A stretch of 64,000 nucleotides of DNA from an uncultured Bryobacteraceae bacterium. GTDB taxonomy: Bacteria > Acidobacteriota > Terriglobia > Bryobacterales > Bryobacteraceae. The stretch spans positions 36,482 through 100,481 of the forward strand of contig CALJAM010000015.1 of the NCBI GenBank assembly GCA_938027685.1, in the 5' to 3' direction. The notes beneath the pieces were generated by a model. It ran no database searches. It was not told the origin of the DNA and saw only the letters and a program-made list of their open reading frames with translations. Every line of letters begins with the position of its first letter. Within the stretch, counting starts at the first letter, position 1. The translations under genes and the position numbers were made by a program. This document shows, piece by piece, positions 17,447 through 26,014 of this stretch.

Positions 17447-17734
17447 TCAAGTCAACCATTCGACGGTGGCGTCCACCAGATCGCCGCCCAGCAGCGCTGC
17501 CGCCTCGCGTTCCACCGCCTCGAGCACCATGGCCGCATGCTGGTGATCGCCCGATACGGTCACGGCCGCCACCAGCGCCCGCTGCCAGAGATCCTGGTAG
17601 TCGATCTCGGCCACAGCCACGTTGAACTTCCGCCGCAACCGGTCCTTGAGCCCCTGGACGACCTGGCGCTTCTCCTTCAGGGAGTGGGAATTCTCGAGCC
17701 TCACCTCGAGGGTGAGCACACCCACCGTAGGCAT
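17447..17734 (-). CDS. DUF503 (YlxP-like) protein
   Basis: A 95-residue protein of the DUF503/YlxP family, commonly found between infB and rbfA. The diagnostic segment is HSLKEKRQVVQGLKDRLRRK, followed by FNVAVAEIDYQDLWQRA and the VSGDHQHA stretch. A ferredoxin-like fold is expected. Its biochemical role is not established; genomic context ties it to ribosome assembly or translation. It is 9 bp from the infB stop and 7 bp from the rbfA start, so it is co-transcribed. Confidence 0.9.
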   Translation of the reverse strand: MPTVGVLTLEVRLENSHSLKEKRQVVQGLKDRLRRKFNVAVAEIDYQDLWQRALVAAVTVSGDHQHAAMVLEAVEREAAALLGGDLVDATVEWLT

Positions 17735-17743
17735 GGGGCCTCT

Positions 17744-20700
17744 CTACACGAGAACTTCAGCGGGAGCTTGCTCACGGACGAAGGCCTCCAAAACGTCTCC
17801 CGGCTTCACGTCGTTGAAATTCTCGATGGCCACGCCGCACTCCAGACCGCTCCTGACCTCGCTGGCATCGTCCTTGTAGCGCTTCAGGGACGCAATGCGC
17901 CCGGTGTAGACAACGACGTTGTCGCGCAGCACGCGGACTTCGCTGTCCCGAGTAAGAACCCCATCCACCACCAGGCAGCCGGCCACGGTCCCCACCTTGG
18001 CGATGCGGAAGATCTGCTTGACTTCCGCACGGCCGCGGTAGACCTCGCGCACCACAGGCTCGAGCAGGCCTGCCATGGCGCGCTTGATCTCGTCGGTGAG
18101 CTCGTAGATCACCGAGTGCAGACGGATATCCACCTTCTCCTGTTCGGCGAGCGCGGCCGCGTTGCGATCCGGCCGCACGTTGAAGCCGATGATCACCGCA
18201 TCCGAGGCCGAGGCCAGCGTGACGTCGTTTTCGGTGATGCCGCCCACGCCTGCGTGGATGACCTGGATGCGCACCTTTTCGGTGGAAAGCTTCTCCAGCG
18301 TCTCCCGGAGCACTTCCGCCGTACCGGCCACGTCCGCCTTCACGATCAGCTTGAGCTCCTTGACCTCGCCCTCCTTCAGTTGCGCGTGGAGCTGCTCGAG
18401 CGATACGCGCGGCACGCGGGCCAAAGCCTGCTCCCGAGCCTTCTGCTCGCGGTACATCACGATCTGCTTGGCCTTGGCCAGGTCCGTGACCACCTGGATC
18501 GGGTCGCCTACCTCAGGCAAAGCTTCGAGGCCCACGATCTCCACCGGGGTGGCGGGGCCGGCCTCTTCCACCCTCTCGCCGCGGTCGTCGAACATGCTAC
18601 GGACCTTGCCGAGCACCGTGCCCGAGAGGACGTGGTCGCCGACCCTGAGGGTGCCGTTGGTGACCAGCACCGTGGCCACCGGACCGCGTCCCCTGTCCAT
18701 GCGCGCTTCGAGCACCGTTCCCTGCGCGGGGCGGTTGGGGTTCGCTTTCAACTCCTTGAGGTCGGCGACCAGCAGGATCATCTCCAGCAAGTGATCCAGG
18801 TTCTGTTTGGTTCGCGCGGAAACCGGCACCATGGGCGTGTCGCCGCCCCAGTCGTCCGGCACCAGACCCCGCTCGCTGAGCTGGTGCTTTACGCGGTCCG
18901 GCTGCGCGTCGGGCTTGTCGATTTTGTTGATGGCCACTACGATGGGCACGTTGGCGGCGCGGGCGTGGTCGATCGCCTCCAGCGTTTGAGGCATCACCCC
19001 GTCGTCGGCGGCGACCACCAGCACGACGATATCGGTGACCTTCGCGCCGCGGGCGCGCATGCGCGTGAACGCTTCGTGGCCGGGCGTGTCGATGAAGACG
19101 ATCTTGCGCTTGACCTTCTTCCGCTTCCCGTCCCGCTCTTCGTCCATCTCCACGAAGACCTGGTACGCCCCGATGTGCTGCGTGATGCCGCCTGCTTCCT
19201 TCTCGGCCACTCGGGTTTGGCGGATGGCATCGAGCAGCGTGGTCTTGCCGTGGTCGACGTGCCCCATGACGGTGACCACCGGCGCCCGGGGCTCCAACGC
19301 CTGATCCTCGGCGACCTGCTCCAGCTCGATCTGCGCGGCCGCCTCCTCTTCAAAGGTCACCTGCGAGACGTCCGCGCCCAGCTCGCGCGCGATTTCCTCG
19401 GCCAGCTTGACGTCCAACGTCTGGTTGATCGTGGCGAAGATCTTGCGGTCAACCAGCATCTTGATGATTAAGGCCGCCTTGAGCTCGAGCTTCTCGGCAA
19501 GTTCTTTGACCGTAATGCCCTCGGCGATGGTGATCTTCTTGCCCTCGGCCGGCCGGGCGGGAAGCTCCTCGCGTCGCGGAGCCGGGCGGTGCAGGACCTT
19601 CTCCTCAGGCTCGCGCTCGCGCTCTGGCGGCCGCGCGGGCTTGCGCGCGACGGCGCGGCGACCGTCGGCGGGCGGTGGAGCCACCGGGATCGGCGCGGTC
19701 GGATGAGGCCCGCGAGCCCGCGTCGCGGCAGGCCCGGCAGCGCCGGGTCGTAAAGGTTGCCCGGGCCGCACCGGGCCTTGATAAATGGGCTGCCCTGGTA
19801 CGGGACGAATGGGCTGACCGGGACGCGGCAGGGGCTGCCCAGGCATGGCTCGCGTTTCAGCGAGCTTCTTTGCGAGCTCCGGATGCGGCGGGACCACAGG
19901 CCTAGGCGCCGGCTGCCCGGCGATAGACCCGGGCTGCGGCGGCTGCTGCTTTCCCACTACGACAGCTGCGGGAGGTGTAACCGGCGTACCAACGGACCCA
20001 GGTGCGGGCTGCGCCGCCGGTTTCACCGCGGGCTTGGGCGGGGTCTGCACCACTCGCAAGGTCGGAGGCACCGTCGGGCGTGGCACGCCCAGGATCTGCC
20101 CTGGCTTGGGTGGCGGGGCGGCAGGCTTCGGTTGGGGTGAGGCAGCTTTTTCAGGTGCGGGCGTTGCTACCGCCGGGGGCGCGACCTGCGCACTCGGGGG
20201 CGGGACAACCGGTGGCGTCGGCGGAGCCTCGACCGCCGACGGAGCGGGTTGCGCCGGCGGTGCGGCAGCCACGGGCGGCGCCGCGGCCGGCGGAGGCGCC
20301 ATTATCGCAGCCGGAGGGGCTCCGGCGCTTCCCTGAGTCACCGTGCGGCCCGCCAAAGGCGGGCGAATGGGGCGGGCCTCGCGCGAGATGATTGCGGCCA
20401 GGTCGGGTGTTCGCGGCGGAGCAATCACCACCGCGGGAGCCTCAGGCGGCTGTTGCAAACCGGGTGCAGGTTCGCTCTCCGCTTTGGGCGCAGGCTGCGG
20501 AGGCGGCGCCTCGACGGCGACTGCAACCGGCGCCTGCTCTGGCGCAGGCTCTTCGGGCGCGGCGACGGGCTCCGCCTGCTCGCGCTCGACGACGATGCCG
20601 AAATGCCGCCGAATCTTGTCGGCGATTTCCTCGTCTATCGAGCTGGAGTGAGTCTTTTTCTCAGTGATCCCAAACTGCGGCAGCAGCGCGAGGATCACGC

Positions 20701-20752
20701 TGTTAGGTTGCTCGCATTCGCGCGCCAGCTCGTTGATCCGGATCTTCTTCAT
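17744..20752 (-). CDS. infB: Translation initiation factor IF-2
   Basis: IF-2 is the GTPase that brings initiator tRNA to the ribosome. The 1002-residue product has an N-terminal IF2_N module ([20 protein letters not shown]), a very long Pro/Ala-rich linker (about 65-400), a second IF2_N module (about 410-470), and the G domain with [16 protein letters not shown] (about 493-508), DTPGHEAF and NKID. Domains II-IV follow. The linker is unusually rich in PAP/PPP repeats. The ATG at 20752 follows a strong GGAGGT. It lies 107 bp after nusA, without an intervening ylxR gene. Confidence 0.97.
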   Translation of the reverse strand: MKKIRINELARECEQPNSVILALLPQFGITEKKTHSSSIDEEIADKIRRHFGIVVEREQAEPVAAPEEPAPEQAPVAVAVEAPPPQPAPKAESEPAPGLQQPPEAPAVVIAPPRTPDLAAIISREARPIRPPLAGRTVTQGSAGAPPAAIMAPPPAAAPPVAAAPPAQPAPSAVEAPPTPPVVPPPSAQVAPPAVATPAPEKAASPQPKPAAPPPKPGQILGVPRPTVPPTLRVVQTPPKPAVKPAAQPAPGSVGTPVTPPAAVVVGKQQPPQPGSIAGQPAPRPVVPPHPELAKKLAETRAMPGQPLPRPGQPIRPVPGQPIYQGPVRPGQPLRPGAAGPAATRARGPHPTAPIPVAPPPADGRRAVARKPARPPEREREPEEKVLHRPAPRREELPARPAEGKKITIAEGITVKELAEKLELKAALIIKMLVDRKIFATINQTLDVKLAEEIARELGADVSQVTFEEEAAAQIELEQVAEDQALEPRAPVVTVMGHVDHGKTTLLDAIRQTRVAEKEAGGITQHIGAYQVFVEMDEERDGKRKKVKRKIVFIDTPGHEAFTRMRARGAKVTDIVVLVVAADDGVMPQTLEAIDHARAANVPIVVAINKIDKPDAQPDRVKHQLSERGLVPDDWGGDTPMVPVSARTKQNLDHLLEMILLVADLKELKANPNRPAQGTVLEARMDRGRGPVATVLVTNGTLRVGDHVLSGTVLGKVRSMFDDRGERVEEAGPATPVEIVGLEALPEVGDPIQVVTDLAKAKQIVMYREQKAREQALARVPRVSLEQLHAQLKEGEVKELKLIVKADVAGTAEVLRETLEKLSTEKVRIQVIHAGVGGITENDVTLASASDAVIIGFNVRPDRNAAALAEQEKVDIRLHSVIYELTDEIKRAMAGLLEPVVREVYRGRAEVKQIFRIAKVGTVAGCLVVDGVLTRDSEVRVLRDNVVVYTGRIASLKRYKDDASEVRSGLECGVAIENFNDVKPGDVLEAFVREQAPAEVLV

Positions 20753-20771
20753 ACCTCCGTGCGACCAGACG

Positions 20772-20812
20772 TCACGCCCGCTCGTACGGCTTCATCGCGC
20801 CGGGTCGCCCAT
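20772..20812 (-). other. Two overlapping tiny reading frames with a strong ribosome site in the nusA-infB spacer
   Basis: On the minus strand GGGAGG lies a few bases before ATG 20812, which opens a six-codon frame (MGDPAR) ending at 20792. Its stop overlaps ATG 20795, which opens a seven-codon frame (MKPYERA) ending at 20772, just before infB. They could be a leader peptide or a remnant of ylxR; neither is established. Confidence 0.3.
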
Positions 20813-20859
20813 TGCTACCTCCCGCCAATGGAATGCGAACGGGGACTCAATCTGAGCTT

Positions 20860-22332
20860 CTATCCTAACAAATCCTGCTCGACAGCCGTGCCGGATTCAT
20901 CGGATTGCGACGCGCCGCCTTGGGCCTGGGCGGCTGGATCGGCGTAAGCCTGGACATCGGCTTCGAGCCCCTCGATGTGCGCGGCCCCCTCGGTCTCCAC
21001 TTGCGCGGCCCCCTCGGTCTGCACCGCCTGCTCTGCCGCCGGGGGAGATACAGCCTCCGGGGCCAAGGCTTCTTCGTACTGCGCGTAATAGTTATTGACC
21101 GCGATCTGAATGGCCTGTACGGTCTCCAGCCCGATCCCTTCGATGGCCTCCAGTTGCTCCGGAGTCATCGCGCCCAGTTGCTCGACCGTCTCCACGCCCG
21201 CCTCCAGCAGCCGTTCGACGATGCTCTCGTCCAACCCGTGGTCGATGAGCACGCTGACCGGCGCTCCCGGCACCACCATGGCGGCCATGGCGGACTCGGC
21301 CTCGCGCCGCTTCTCCTCCTCGCTCTTGATGTCGATCCGCCAGCCTATCAGCTTGGCCGCCAGCCTGACGTTCTGCCCTTTCTTGCCGATGGCCAGCGAG
21401 AGCTGTGAATCCTCGACGATGACCTCCATGTGCTTCTGCTCGGGATCGAGGATCGTCACCTTGGAGATCTTCGCCGGGCTGAGGGCATGCGTGACGAAAA
21501 CCACGGGATCATCGGAGTATTCGATGATGTCAATTTTCTCGCCGCGCAGCTCCCGGATGATGGACTGCACGCGCATGCCTTTCATGCCCACGCAGGCGCC
21601 CACGCCGTCCACGTCGCGATCGCGGCTCTGCACGGCAATTTTGGTCCGTTCGCCCGCCTCGCGCGCGCAAGCCTTGATGACTACCGTGTTGTCGTAAATC
21701 TCGGGCACCTCCTGTTCGAACAGCCGCATCACCAGCTCGGGGGCGGCCCGCGAGACGATCACCCCCGGCGTTTTGCCGCTCTTTTCGACGCTTTTTATCA
21801 CGCAGCGGATGCGGTCGCCCACGCTGTAGCTGTCCAGCTTGGATTGCTCTTTCTTAGGCAGGCGAGCTTCGGTCCTGCCCAGGTCCACGATCAAATCGCT
21901 GCCCTCGACCCGCTTGACGGTGCAGTTAACCAGCTCTCCGATGCGGCCGGCATACTCCTGATAGACGATCTCGCGCTCGGCCTCGCGCACCTTTTGCAGG
22001 ATCACCTGTCGCGCCGTCTGCGCGGAGATGCGGCCCAGGTGCTCAGTGGAACGGCGCACTTTGATGACCGAGCCCACCTGCGCGGCCGGGTCCAGGCGAC
22101 GCGCCTGTTCCAGCGTCAACTCGTTGACCGGGTCCTGAACTTGCTCGACGACGCGCTTGACGGCATAGATCTGGATGCCGCCCTCCTCGAACTCCGCCAC
22201 CAACTCTTCGTTGGTGCGGAACTGCTTGCGCGCCGCCGCGATCATGGCATCGCGCACCGCGTCGAGCACGATCTGCGGGTCGATGCCCTTTTCCTTGCTC
22301 AGGATCTCGATGGATTCCAGGATCGTAGCCAA
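20860..22332 (-). CDS. nusA: Transcription termination/antitermination factor NusA
   Basis: NusA binds RNA polymerase and modulates pausing, termination and antitermination. The 490-residue protein begins with the NusA N-terminal domain ([20 protein letters not shown]), then an S1 domain (about 135-200), two KH domains with the [20 protein letters not shown] and [17 protein letters not shown] motifs, and a C-terminal helix-hairpin-helix region ([13 protein letters not shown]) followed by an acidic Ala/Gln-rich tail. The start is TTG 22332 with a GGAGAAG site upstream; no better ATG is present in frame. It sits between rimP and infB, the standard order. Confidence 0.95.
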   Translation of the reverse strand: MATILESIEILSKEKGIDPQIVLDAVRDAMIAAARKQFRTNEELVAEFEEGGIQIYAVKRVVEQVQDPVNELTLEQARRLDPAAQVGSVIKVRRSTEHLGRISAQTARQVILQKVREAEREIVYQEYAGRIGELVNCTVKRVEGSDLIVDLGRTEARLPKKEQSKLDSYSVGDRIRCVIKSVEKSGKTPGVIVSRAAPELVMRLFEQEVPEIYDNTVVIKACAREAGERTKIAVQSRDRDVDGVGACVGMKGMRVQSIIRELRGEKIDIIEYSDDPVVFVTHALSPAKISKVTILDPEQKHMEVIVEDSQLSLAIGKKGQNVRLAAKLIGWRIDIKSEEEKRREAESAMAAMVVPGAPVSVLIDHGLDESIVERLLEAGVETVEQLGAMTPEQLEAIEGIGLETVQAIQIAVNNYYAQYEEALAPEAVSPPAAEQAVQTEGAAQVETEGAAHIEGLEADVQAYADPAAQAQGGASQSDESGTAVEQDLLG

Positions 22333-22360
22333 GATGACTTCTCCGGAAACTTCTGGCTGG

Positions 22361-22828
22361 TCACCACTCGAACTTCAGGTTGGCCCGTTCGATGTGCTCC
22401 AGAGGAACCTGCAACCGTCGTCCGGGGCCGGGCTCCAGGGTCACCACACCCTGGGCGAAGGAGGCCAGCACTCCCTCCCAGTAGCGCTGGTCCTCGACCG
22501 GCTTGCGCAACACCAGTTTGACCTTGCGGCCCACGAAACGTTCGAAGTCGCGCGGCCGGGCCAGCTTCCTCTCTACGCCGGGGGAACTGACCTCCAGCGT
22601 GTAACTGCCCCCGGGAACCAGATCCTCCACGTCCAGGATCGCGCTGAGCTGCTGGGAGACGTTCTCGCAATCCCGGAGCGACACGCCGTCGGGCTTGTCA
22701 ATGTAGACGCGCAGCACACGCCTGCGACCGCTGCCGTGCAGCTCGACCTCGACGACTTCCAGGCCCTCGGACTCGGCCACCCTTTCGGCCGCCTCGCGGA
22801 CCCTGGCGATGATTTCTTCCCGGTTCAT
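22361..22828 (-). CDS. rimP: Ribosome maturation factor RimP
   Basis: RimP is needed for early 30S subunit maturation. The product of 155 residues carries the family segments EEIIARVREAAERVAESEGL, VEVELHGSGRRRVLRVYID and YTLEVSSPGVERKL, with an SH3-like C-terminal part. I placed the start at ATG 22828; an in-frame start at 22894 would extend through an intrinsic terminator and has no family similarity. It is the first gene of the long rimP-nusA-infB run and lies 28 bp upstream of nusA. Confidence 0.94.
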   Translation of the reverse strand: MNREEIIARVREAAERVAESEGLEVVEVELHGSGRRRVLRVYIDKPDGVSLRDCENVSQQLSAILDVEDLVPGGSYTLEVSSPGVERKLARPRDFERFVGRKVKLVLRKPVEDQRYWEGVLASFAQGVVTLEPGPGRRLQVPLEHIERANLKFEW

Positions 22829-22846
22829 GGGTAACCGTCGGCCAAC

Positions 22847-22869
22847 AAAAAAGTGGGCTTTCGCCCACT
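22847..22869 (-). terminator. Intrinsic terminator before rimP
   Basis: On the minus strand AGTGGGC (22863-22869) and GCCCACT (22852-22858) form a 7-bp stem closed by a GAAA tetraloop, followed by a T run. It lies between the oxidoreductase stop (22935) and rimP, so it most likely ends the oxidoreductase transcript; a role as a rimP leader attenuator is possible. Confidence 0.75.
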
Positions 22870-22934
22870 CGAAAGGCTCGACGCCTGAACACAATTATAC
22901 TACGGGGCGCCCACCCCGCCCGCGGGTCGACCTG

Positions 22935-24080
22935 TTATTCGACTTCCACCCAGCGGCCCGTCCGGGCGCTCTCCAGGATTTTCTCGAGCAGCAGCATTCC
23001 CCGCACGCCATCCTCGAAGGTGGGGAACTCGGTCGGCGCCGAGGGGTCCTCGATCTTGCGGTAGAAGCGGCGGAAGACCTGCTTGTGCGCGTCGTCGTAA
23101 CCCTCGCCGTGCCCCCCGGGCAAATCGGCGAAGCCGCGGGCGCTCTCCAGCATCAACGCAGGGTCCTTCACGATGATCTGGTTGGGCGAGTTGCGTTGTC
23201 CGATCCAGAGTTCGTCGGGACGCTCCTGATTCCAAATCACGCCCAACTTGCTGCCATAGATCTCGATCTGGAGGCGGTTCTTACAGCCGGTGTTGACCTG
23301 GCTGGCGGTGAAGCAGCCGCGCGCCCTTTCGCCCAGGCGGATCAGGACTGCGCCATAGTCCTCGGTGTCGATGGGAACCTCCTCGTAATCCTCCGGGCGC
23401 AGCGTCTTGCCGGCGAACGTCTCCACCTCCACCTTGGGCCGCTTGCGCGTTTTATGGAAGATCATCAGGTCGGCGCATAACGAGGTGATGCGCAGCCCGG
23501 TGACGTGCTGCACCATGTCCATCCAGTGCGAACCGATATCGCCCATGGCCCGCAGAGGCCCATTTTCCTTGGACTCGATGCGCCAGTTCCAGTCCGTGTC
23601 GTACAGCAGCCAGTCTTGCGAATAGGTGCCCTGCACGACCAGAATGTCGCCCAACTCTCCGGCCTCGCGCATGGCGCGCATTTGCTGCACCATCGGGTAG
23701 TAGCGCAGGTTGTGGTTCAGACAGTGCACGACGCCCGCCTTGCGTGCGGCATCGAGCAGGTCCTTGGCTTCCGCCAGCGAAAGCGTCATCGGTTTTTCGC
23801 AAAGCACGTGCTTGCCTGCCTCGACGGCTTCCTTGGCAATGGGGTAGTGCAGCGCGTTGGGCGTGCAGACATGCACCGCCTGGATTTCGGGATCTTTCAA
23901 CAGCTCGCGATAGTCGGCCGTGGTCCGCGGAATGCCCATCTGTCGGCCGAAAGAGCCGGCCAGCTCCTCGGTGAGGCCGGCAACCGCCGCCACTTCGACG
24001 TTGGGCAGCCGGCGGAGGGCTTCCGTGTGCACCCGTCCCATGAATCCGGTTCCGATCACTGCAGTCTTGATGCGTGCCAT
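22935..24080 (-). CDS. Gfo/Idh/MocA-family NAD(P)-dependent oxidoreductase
   Basis: The 381-residue protein has the N-terminal Rossmann segment AVIGTGFMGRVHTEALRRLP, the conserved CEKPMTLSL motif with the family Lys (about 97), and the C-terminal substrate domain with DIGSHWMDMVQHVTG, which holds the probable catalytic His. Members oxidise or reduce sugars, inositol and related polyols; the specific substrate is not evident. The start at ATG 24080 fits the family N-terminus. It appears to be a single-gene unit, followed by an intrinsic terminator before rimP. Confidence 0.92.
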   Translation of the reverse strand: MARIKTAVIGTGFMGRVHTEALRRLPNVEVAAVAGLTEELAGSFGRQMGIPRTTADYRELLKDPEIQAVHVCTPNALHYPIAKEAVEAGKHVLCEKPMTLSLAEAKDLLDAARKAGVVHCLNHNLRYYPMVQQMRAMREAGELGDILVVQGTYSQDWLLYDTDWNWRIESKENGPLRAMGDIGSHWMDMVQHVTGLRITSLCADLMIFHKTRKRPKVEVETFAGKTLRPEDYEEVPIDTEDYGAVLIRLGERARGCFTASQVNTGCKNRLQIEIYGSKLGVIWNQERPDELWIGQRNSPNQIIVKDPALMLESARGFADLPGGHGEGYDDAHKQVFRRFYRKIEDPSAPTEFPTFEDGVRGMLLLEKILESARTGRWVEVE

Positions 24081-24174
24081 CTGTTTCGGCTACCTCCCAA
24101 TCGCTTCTCGCCAGGTAGGTGCGGCGGAGCGCACCCTGTCCAATGTAACGCAAAACCTGCTAGATTGGAGGCAT

Positions 24175-24201
24175 AGCCCGCCTGCTCGCAGGCAGACGGG
24201 C
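24175..24201 (+). promoter_or_regulatory. Hairpin in the leader of a small membrane protein gene
   Basis: GCCTG (24180-24184) and CAGGC (24189-24193) flank a CTCG tetraloop, and an outer GCCCG/CGGGC pair can extend the stem with a bulge. It ends about 10 bases before the ATG at 24212 and could affect translation; function is inferred. Confidence 0.3.
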
Positions 24202-24211
24202 GAAAACAGGG

Positions 24212-24526
24212 ATGATTCTCCGCATCCGAGTGCGACGGGCACGGGTGCGCGTCACGGGCGGGCGCCGCCTTGCGCTGGCCCTCAGCAGCCTTCTGACCCC
24301 GGGCACCGCGGCAGCCCTGGCCTTGGCCATCTGGCGAATAGGGGCGGATCTCAAGATCATGGGCAGCTTTGTCGTCGGGGAGGGACTTTTTTCGCACTGG
24401 CAGGTCTGGCTGCTCTTGGCGGTGGCCCTGCAAGTCCTGTCGTCGGCGCTAGCCCGCTACGGGCAGGGCCGGAGCACCTCCCGCGACTCGCGAGCCATTC
24501 AGGAAGGCGATCAGGCGATGCCGTAA
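24212..24526 (+). CDS. Small two-helix membrane protein, function unknown
   Basis: A 104-residue protein with a basic N-terminus (RIRVRRARVRV), a first hydrophobic segment (about 20-42), a short loop with GSFVVGEGLFSHWQVW, a second hydrophobic segment (about 66-82) and a polar tail. I do not recognise a named family. The loop motif and the two-helix layout look like a genuine protein rather than chance. It is divergent from the oxidoreductase and its 3' end overlaps the convergent HExxH gene by 16 bp. Confidence 0.65.
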   Translation: MILRIRVRRARVRVTGGRRLALALSSLLTPGTAAALALAIWRIGADLKIMGSFVVGEGLFSHWQVWLLLAVALQVLSSALARYGQGRSTSRDSRAIQEGDQAMP

Positions 24527-25137
24527 TCCTTGCCCAGCTCGTCACCCACCCACTCGCTCATCAACCGCCGGTAGAAGTCGCGACTGCGCCCGAGGATTTC
24601 CTGCTCGCTGCGTTCGGGAAAGGCCAGGTGTTCCATTTCGTGCAACAACACCGCCAGCAACGCGGCGCGAAAACGTAGTGGTTCAAGTCGATCGGGCGCT
24701 TCGCCCGCAGCCAGGGAAGCCAATGGCTCCGGACGCCAGGCCCGGATGCTTTCGTAAGCCAGATCGATCTCCGCCACCGGATGACCCAACTCCGAGGCGA
24801 GCCTGCGCGCCACACGCGATTCGGCGCCCGGCGGATGATGGTGTCCCAGACACCCGCAGGGGTTCCGGTCACGCAGCTGCACCACTATGATCGCCGGCAG
24901 TGCGCCCCAAAGGTCCCGATAGAGCTCGCGTGTCTCGGGCTTGCTCGCGGGCAAGGCGTGCACGTAAGCCCTCTCCAGCTCGGACGCTGCAGCCCCCGCG
25001 CCTCGCGGAAAGCTCACCAACAGCAGAGGCATCTCGGCGCCGGCTCGCACCAGCCTCTGCTCGCGGCCGCGGATGCGCTCCTTCAGCCGCGCCAACAGAC
25101 CCGGAACATGCACCCTCACCGCCGGTCTTCGTCTCAC
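24511..25137 (-). CDS. Uncharacterised protein with an HExxH metalloprotease-like motif
   Basis: The 208-residue product carries LLAVLLHEMEHLAFPE, with H166, E167 and H170 forming a gluzincin/metzincin-type HExxH zinc site. Earlier, CGCLGHHHPPG (about 94-104) is a Cys/His-rich loop that could bind a further metal. There is no signal peptide or membrane segment, so a cytoplasmic protein is expected. The start is GTG 25137; further GTG codons lie a few residues in. It is divergent from the rhomboid gene and overlaps the small membrane protein gene at the tail. I do not recognise a named family. Confidence 0.7.
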   Translation of the reverse strand: MRRRPAVRVHVPGLLARLKERIRGREQRLVRAGAEMPLLLVSFPRGAGAAASELERAYVHALPASKPETRELYRDLWGALPAIIVVQLRDRNPCGCLGHHHPPGAESRVARRLASELGHPVAEIDLAYESIRAWRPEPLASLAAGEAPDRLEPLRFRAALLAVLLHEMEHLAFPERSEQEILGRSRDFYRRLMSEWVGDELGKDYGIA

Positions 25138-25202
25138 CGAAGCGCACCCTGCCCGCCGTTTCGCTTCTGCTATTCTGGCATAAGATCCTGCCCGCTAAGC
25201 TG

Positions 25203-25964
25203 ATGGCTTACGCCTATCCAAGACCGACCGGCTACTGGGGCGGGCGCCTGCCTGTCGCCGTGAAATGGTTGCTGGCCGTCAACATCACGGTTTTCCTGTT
25301 GCAGTTTTTCTCGGTGAATCTGGCGCGCCGCGATCCGTTCGAAATCCTGGCGCTGGCGCCGTGGCAGGTGCTCGAGCGCGGCTACGTCTGGCAACTGGTC
25401 ACGTATCTGTTCCTGCATGGCGGCGTGATGCACCTGGCCTTCAACATGCTCACCCTGTGGATGTTCGGGATGGATTTGGAACGCGAGTGGGGCACGCGCC
25501 CCTTCCTGCGCTTCTACTTCCTCTGCGGGGTGGGGGCCGGTCTTTGCGTGATCGCCGCGAATCTGCTCTGGGGCGATCCTTACACGCGGACGCTGGGATC
25601 CTCGGGAGCCATCTACGGACTGCTGCTGGCCTATGGGCTGCTCTATCCCGATCGCACGGTGCTGTTCTTCTTTCTATTCCCCATCCAGGCGAAGTACTTC
25701 GTCCTCATCATCGGCGCGATAGCGTTCTTGGGCTCAATTCAGGCTGCGGGCAGCGGGATCAGCCATGTGGCGCACCTGGGCGGCATGTTGTTCGGCTACT
25801 TTTATCTGCGGTCGCGCCTGCGTGCACGCAGGCCCCGGCTGTACGCGCGCCGCTCGCTGATCCGTCGCTTGGCGGAGCAATGGCGGCAATGGAAGATCCG
25901 CCGGGCTCGCCGCAAATTCGAGATCTACATGCGCCGGCACCATCGCGATCCCTGGAGCCGGTGA
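25203..25964 (+). CDS. Rhomboid-family intramembrane serine protease
   Basis: The product of about 253 residues has six to seven hydrophobic segments. It carries the rhomboid active-site motif GSSGA in helix 4 (Ser134) and HVAHLGG in helix 6 (His191), the Ser-His catalytic dyad. The preceding LFLHGGVMHLAFNMLTLWMFG matches the conserved loop-1/helix-2 region with HxxxN. The C-terminal 45 residues are strongly basic and cytoplasmic. I chose ATG 25203, where membrane-protein similarity starts; a longer frame to 24900 is antisense to the HExxH gene. The substrate is unknown. Confidence 0.93.
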   Translation: MAYAYPRPTGYWGGRLPVAVKWLLAVNITVFLLQFFSVNLARRDPFEILALAPWQVLERGYVWQLVTYLFLHGGVMHLAFNMLTLWMFGMDLEREWGTRPFLRFYFLCGVGAGLCVIAANLLWGDPYTRTLGSSGAIYGLLLAYGLLYPDRTVLFFFLFPIQAKYFVLIIGAIAFLGSIQAAGSGISHVAHLGGMLFGYFYLRSRLRARRPRLYARRSLIRRLAEQWRQWKIRRARRKFEIYMRRHHRDPWSR

Positions 25965-25991
25965 GCCGCAACAGTAGCCGGGCCGTCCTGT

Positions 25992-25997
25992 TATAGT
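25992..25997 (+). promoter_or_regulatory. -10-like TATAGT upstream of the VWFA gene
   Basis: TATAGT lies 17 bases before ATG 26015. The -35 region is not convincing. Confidence 0.3.
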
Positions 25998-26014
25998 GCA
26001 GTAGTGGGGGTGTT

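Noticed and set aside
17333..19471. 712-codon plus-strand frame opposite infB and its neighbours
   Set aside because: It is composed of His/Arg/Leu-rich sequence typical of antisense to a GC-rich conserved gene; infB motifs on the other strand are unambiguous.
19560..20560. Repetitive-looking DNA in the infB linker considered as a repeat array
   Set aside because: The pattern reflects Pro/Ala codons of the low-complexity linker and has no constant repeat length or spacers, so it is not a CRISPR or satellite array.
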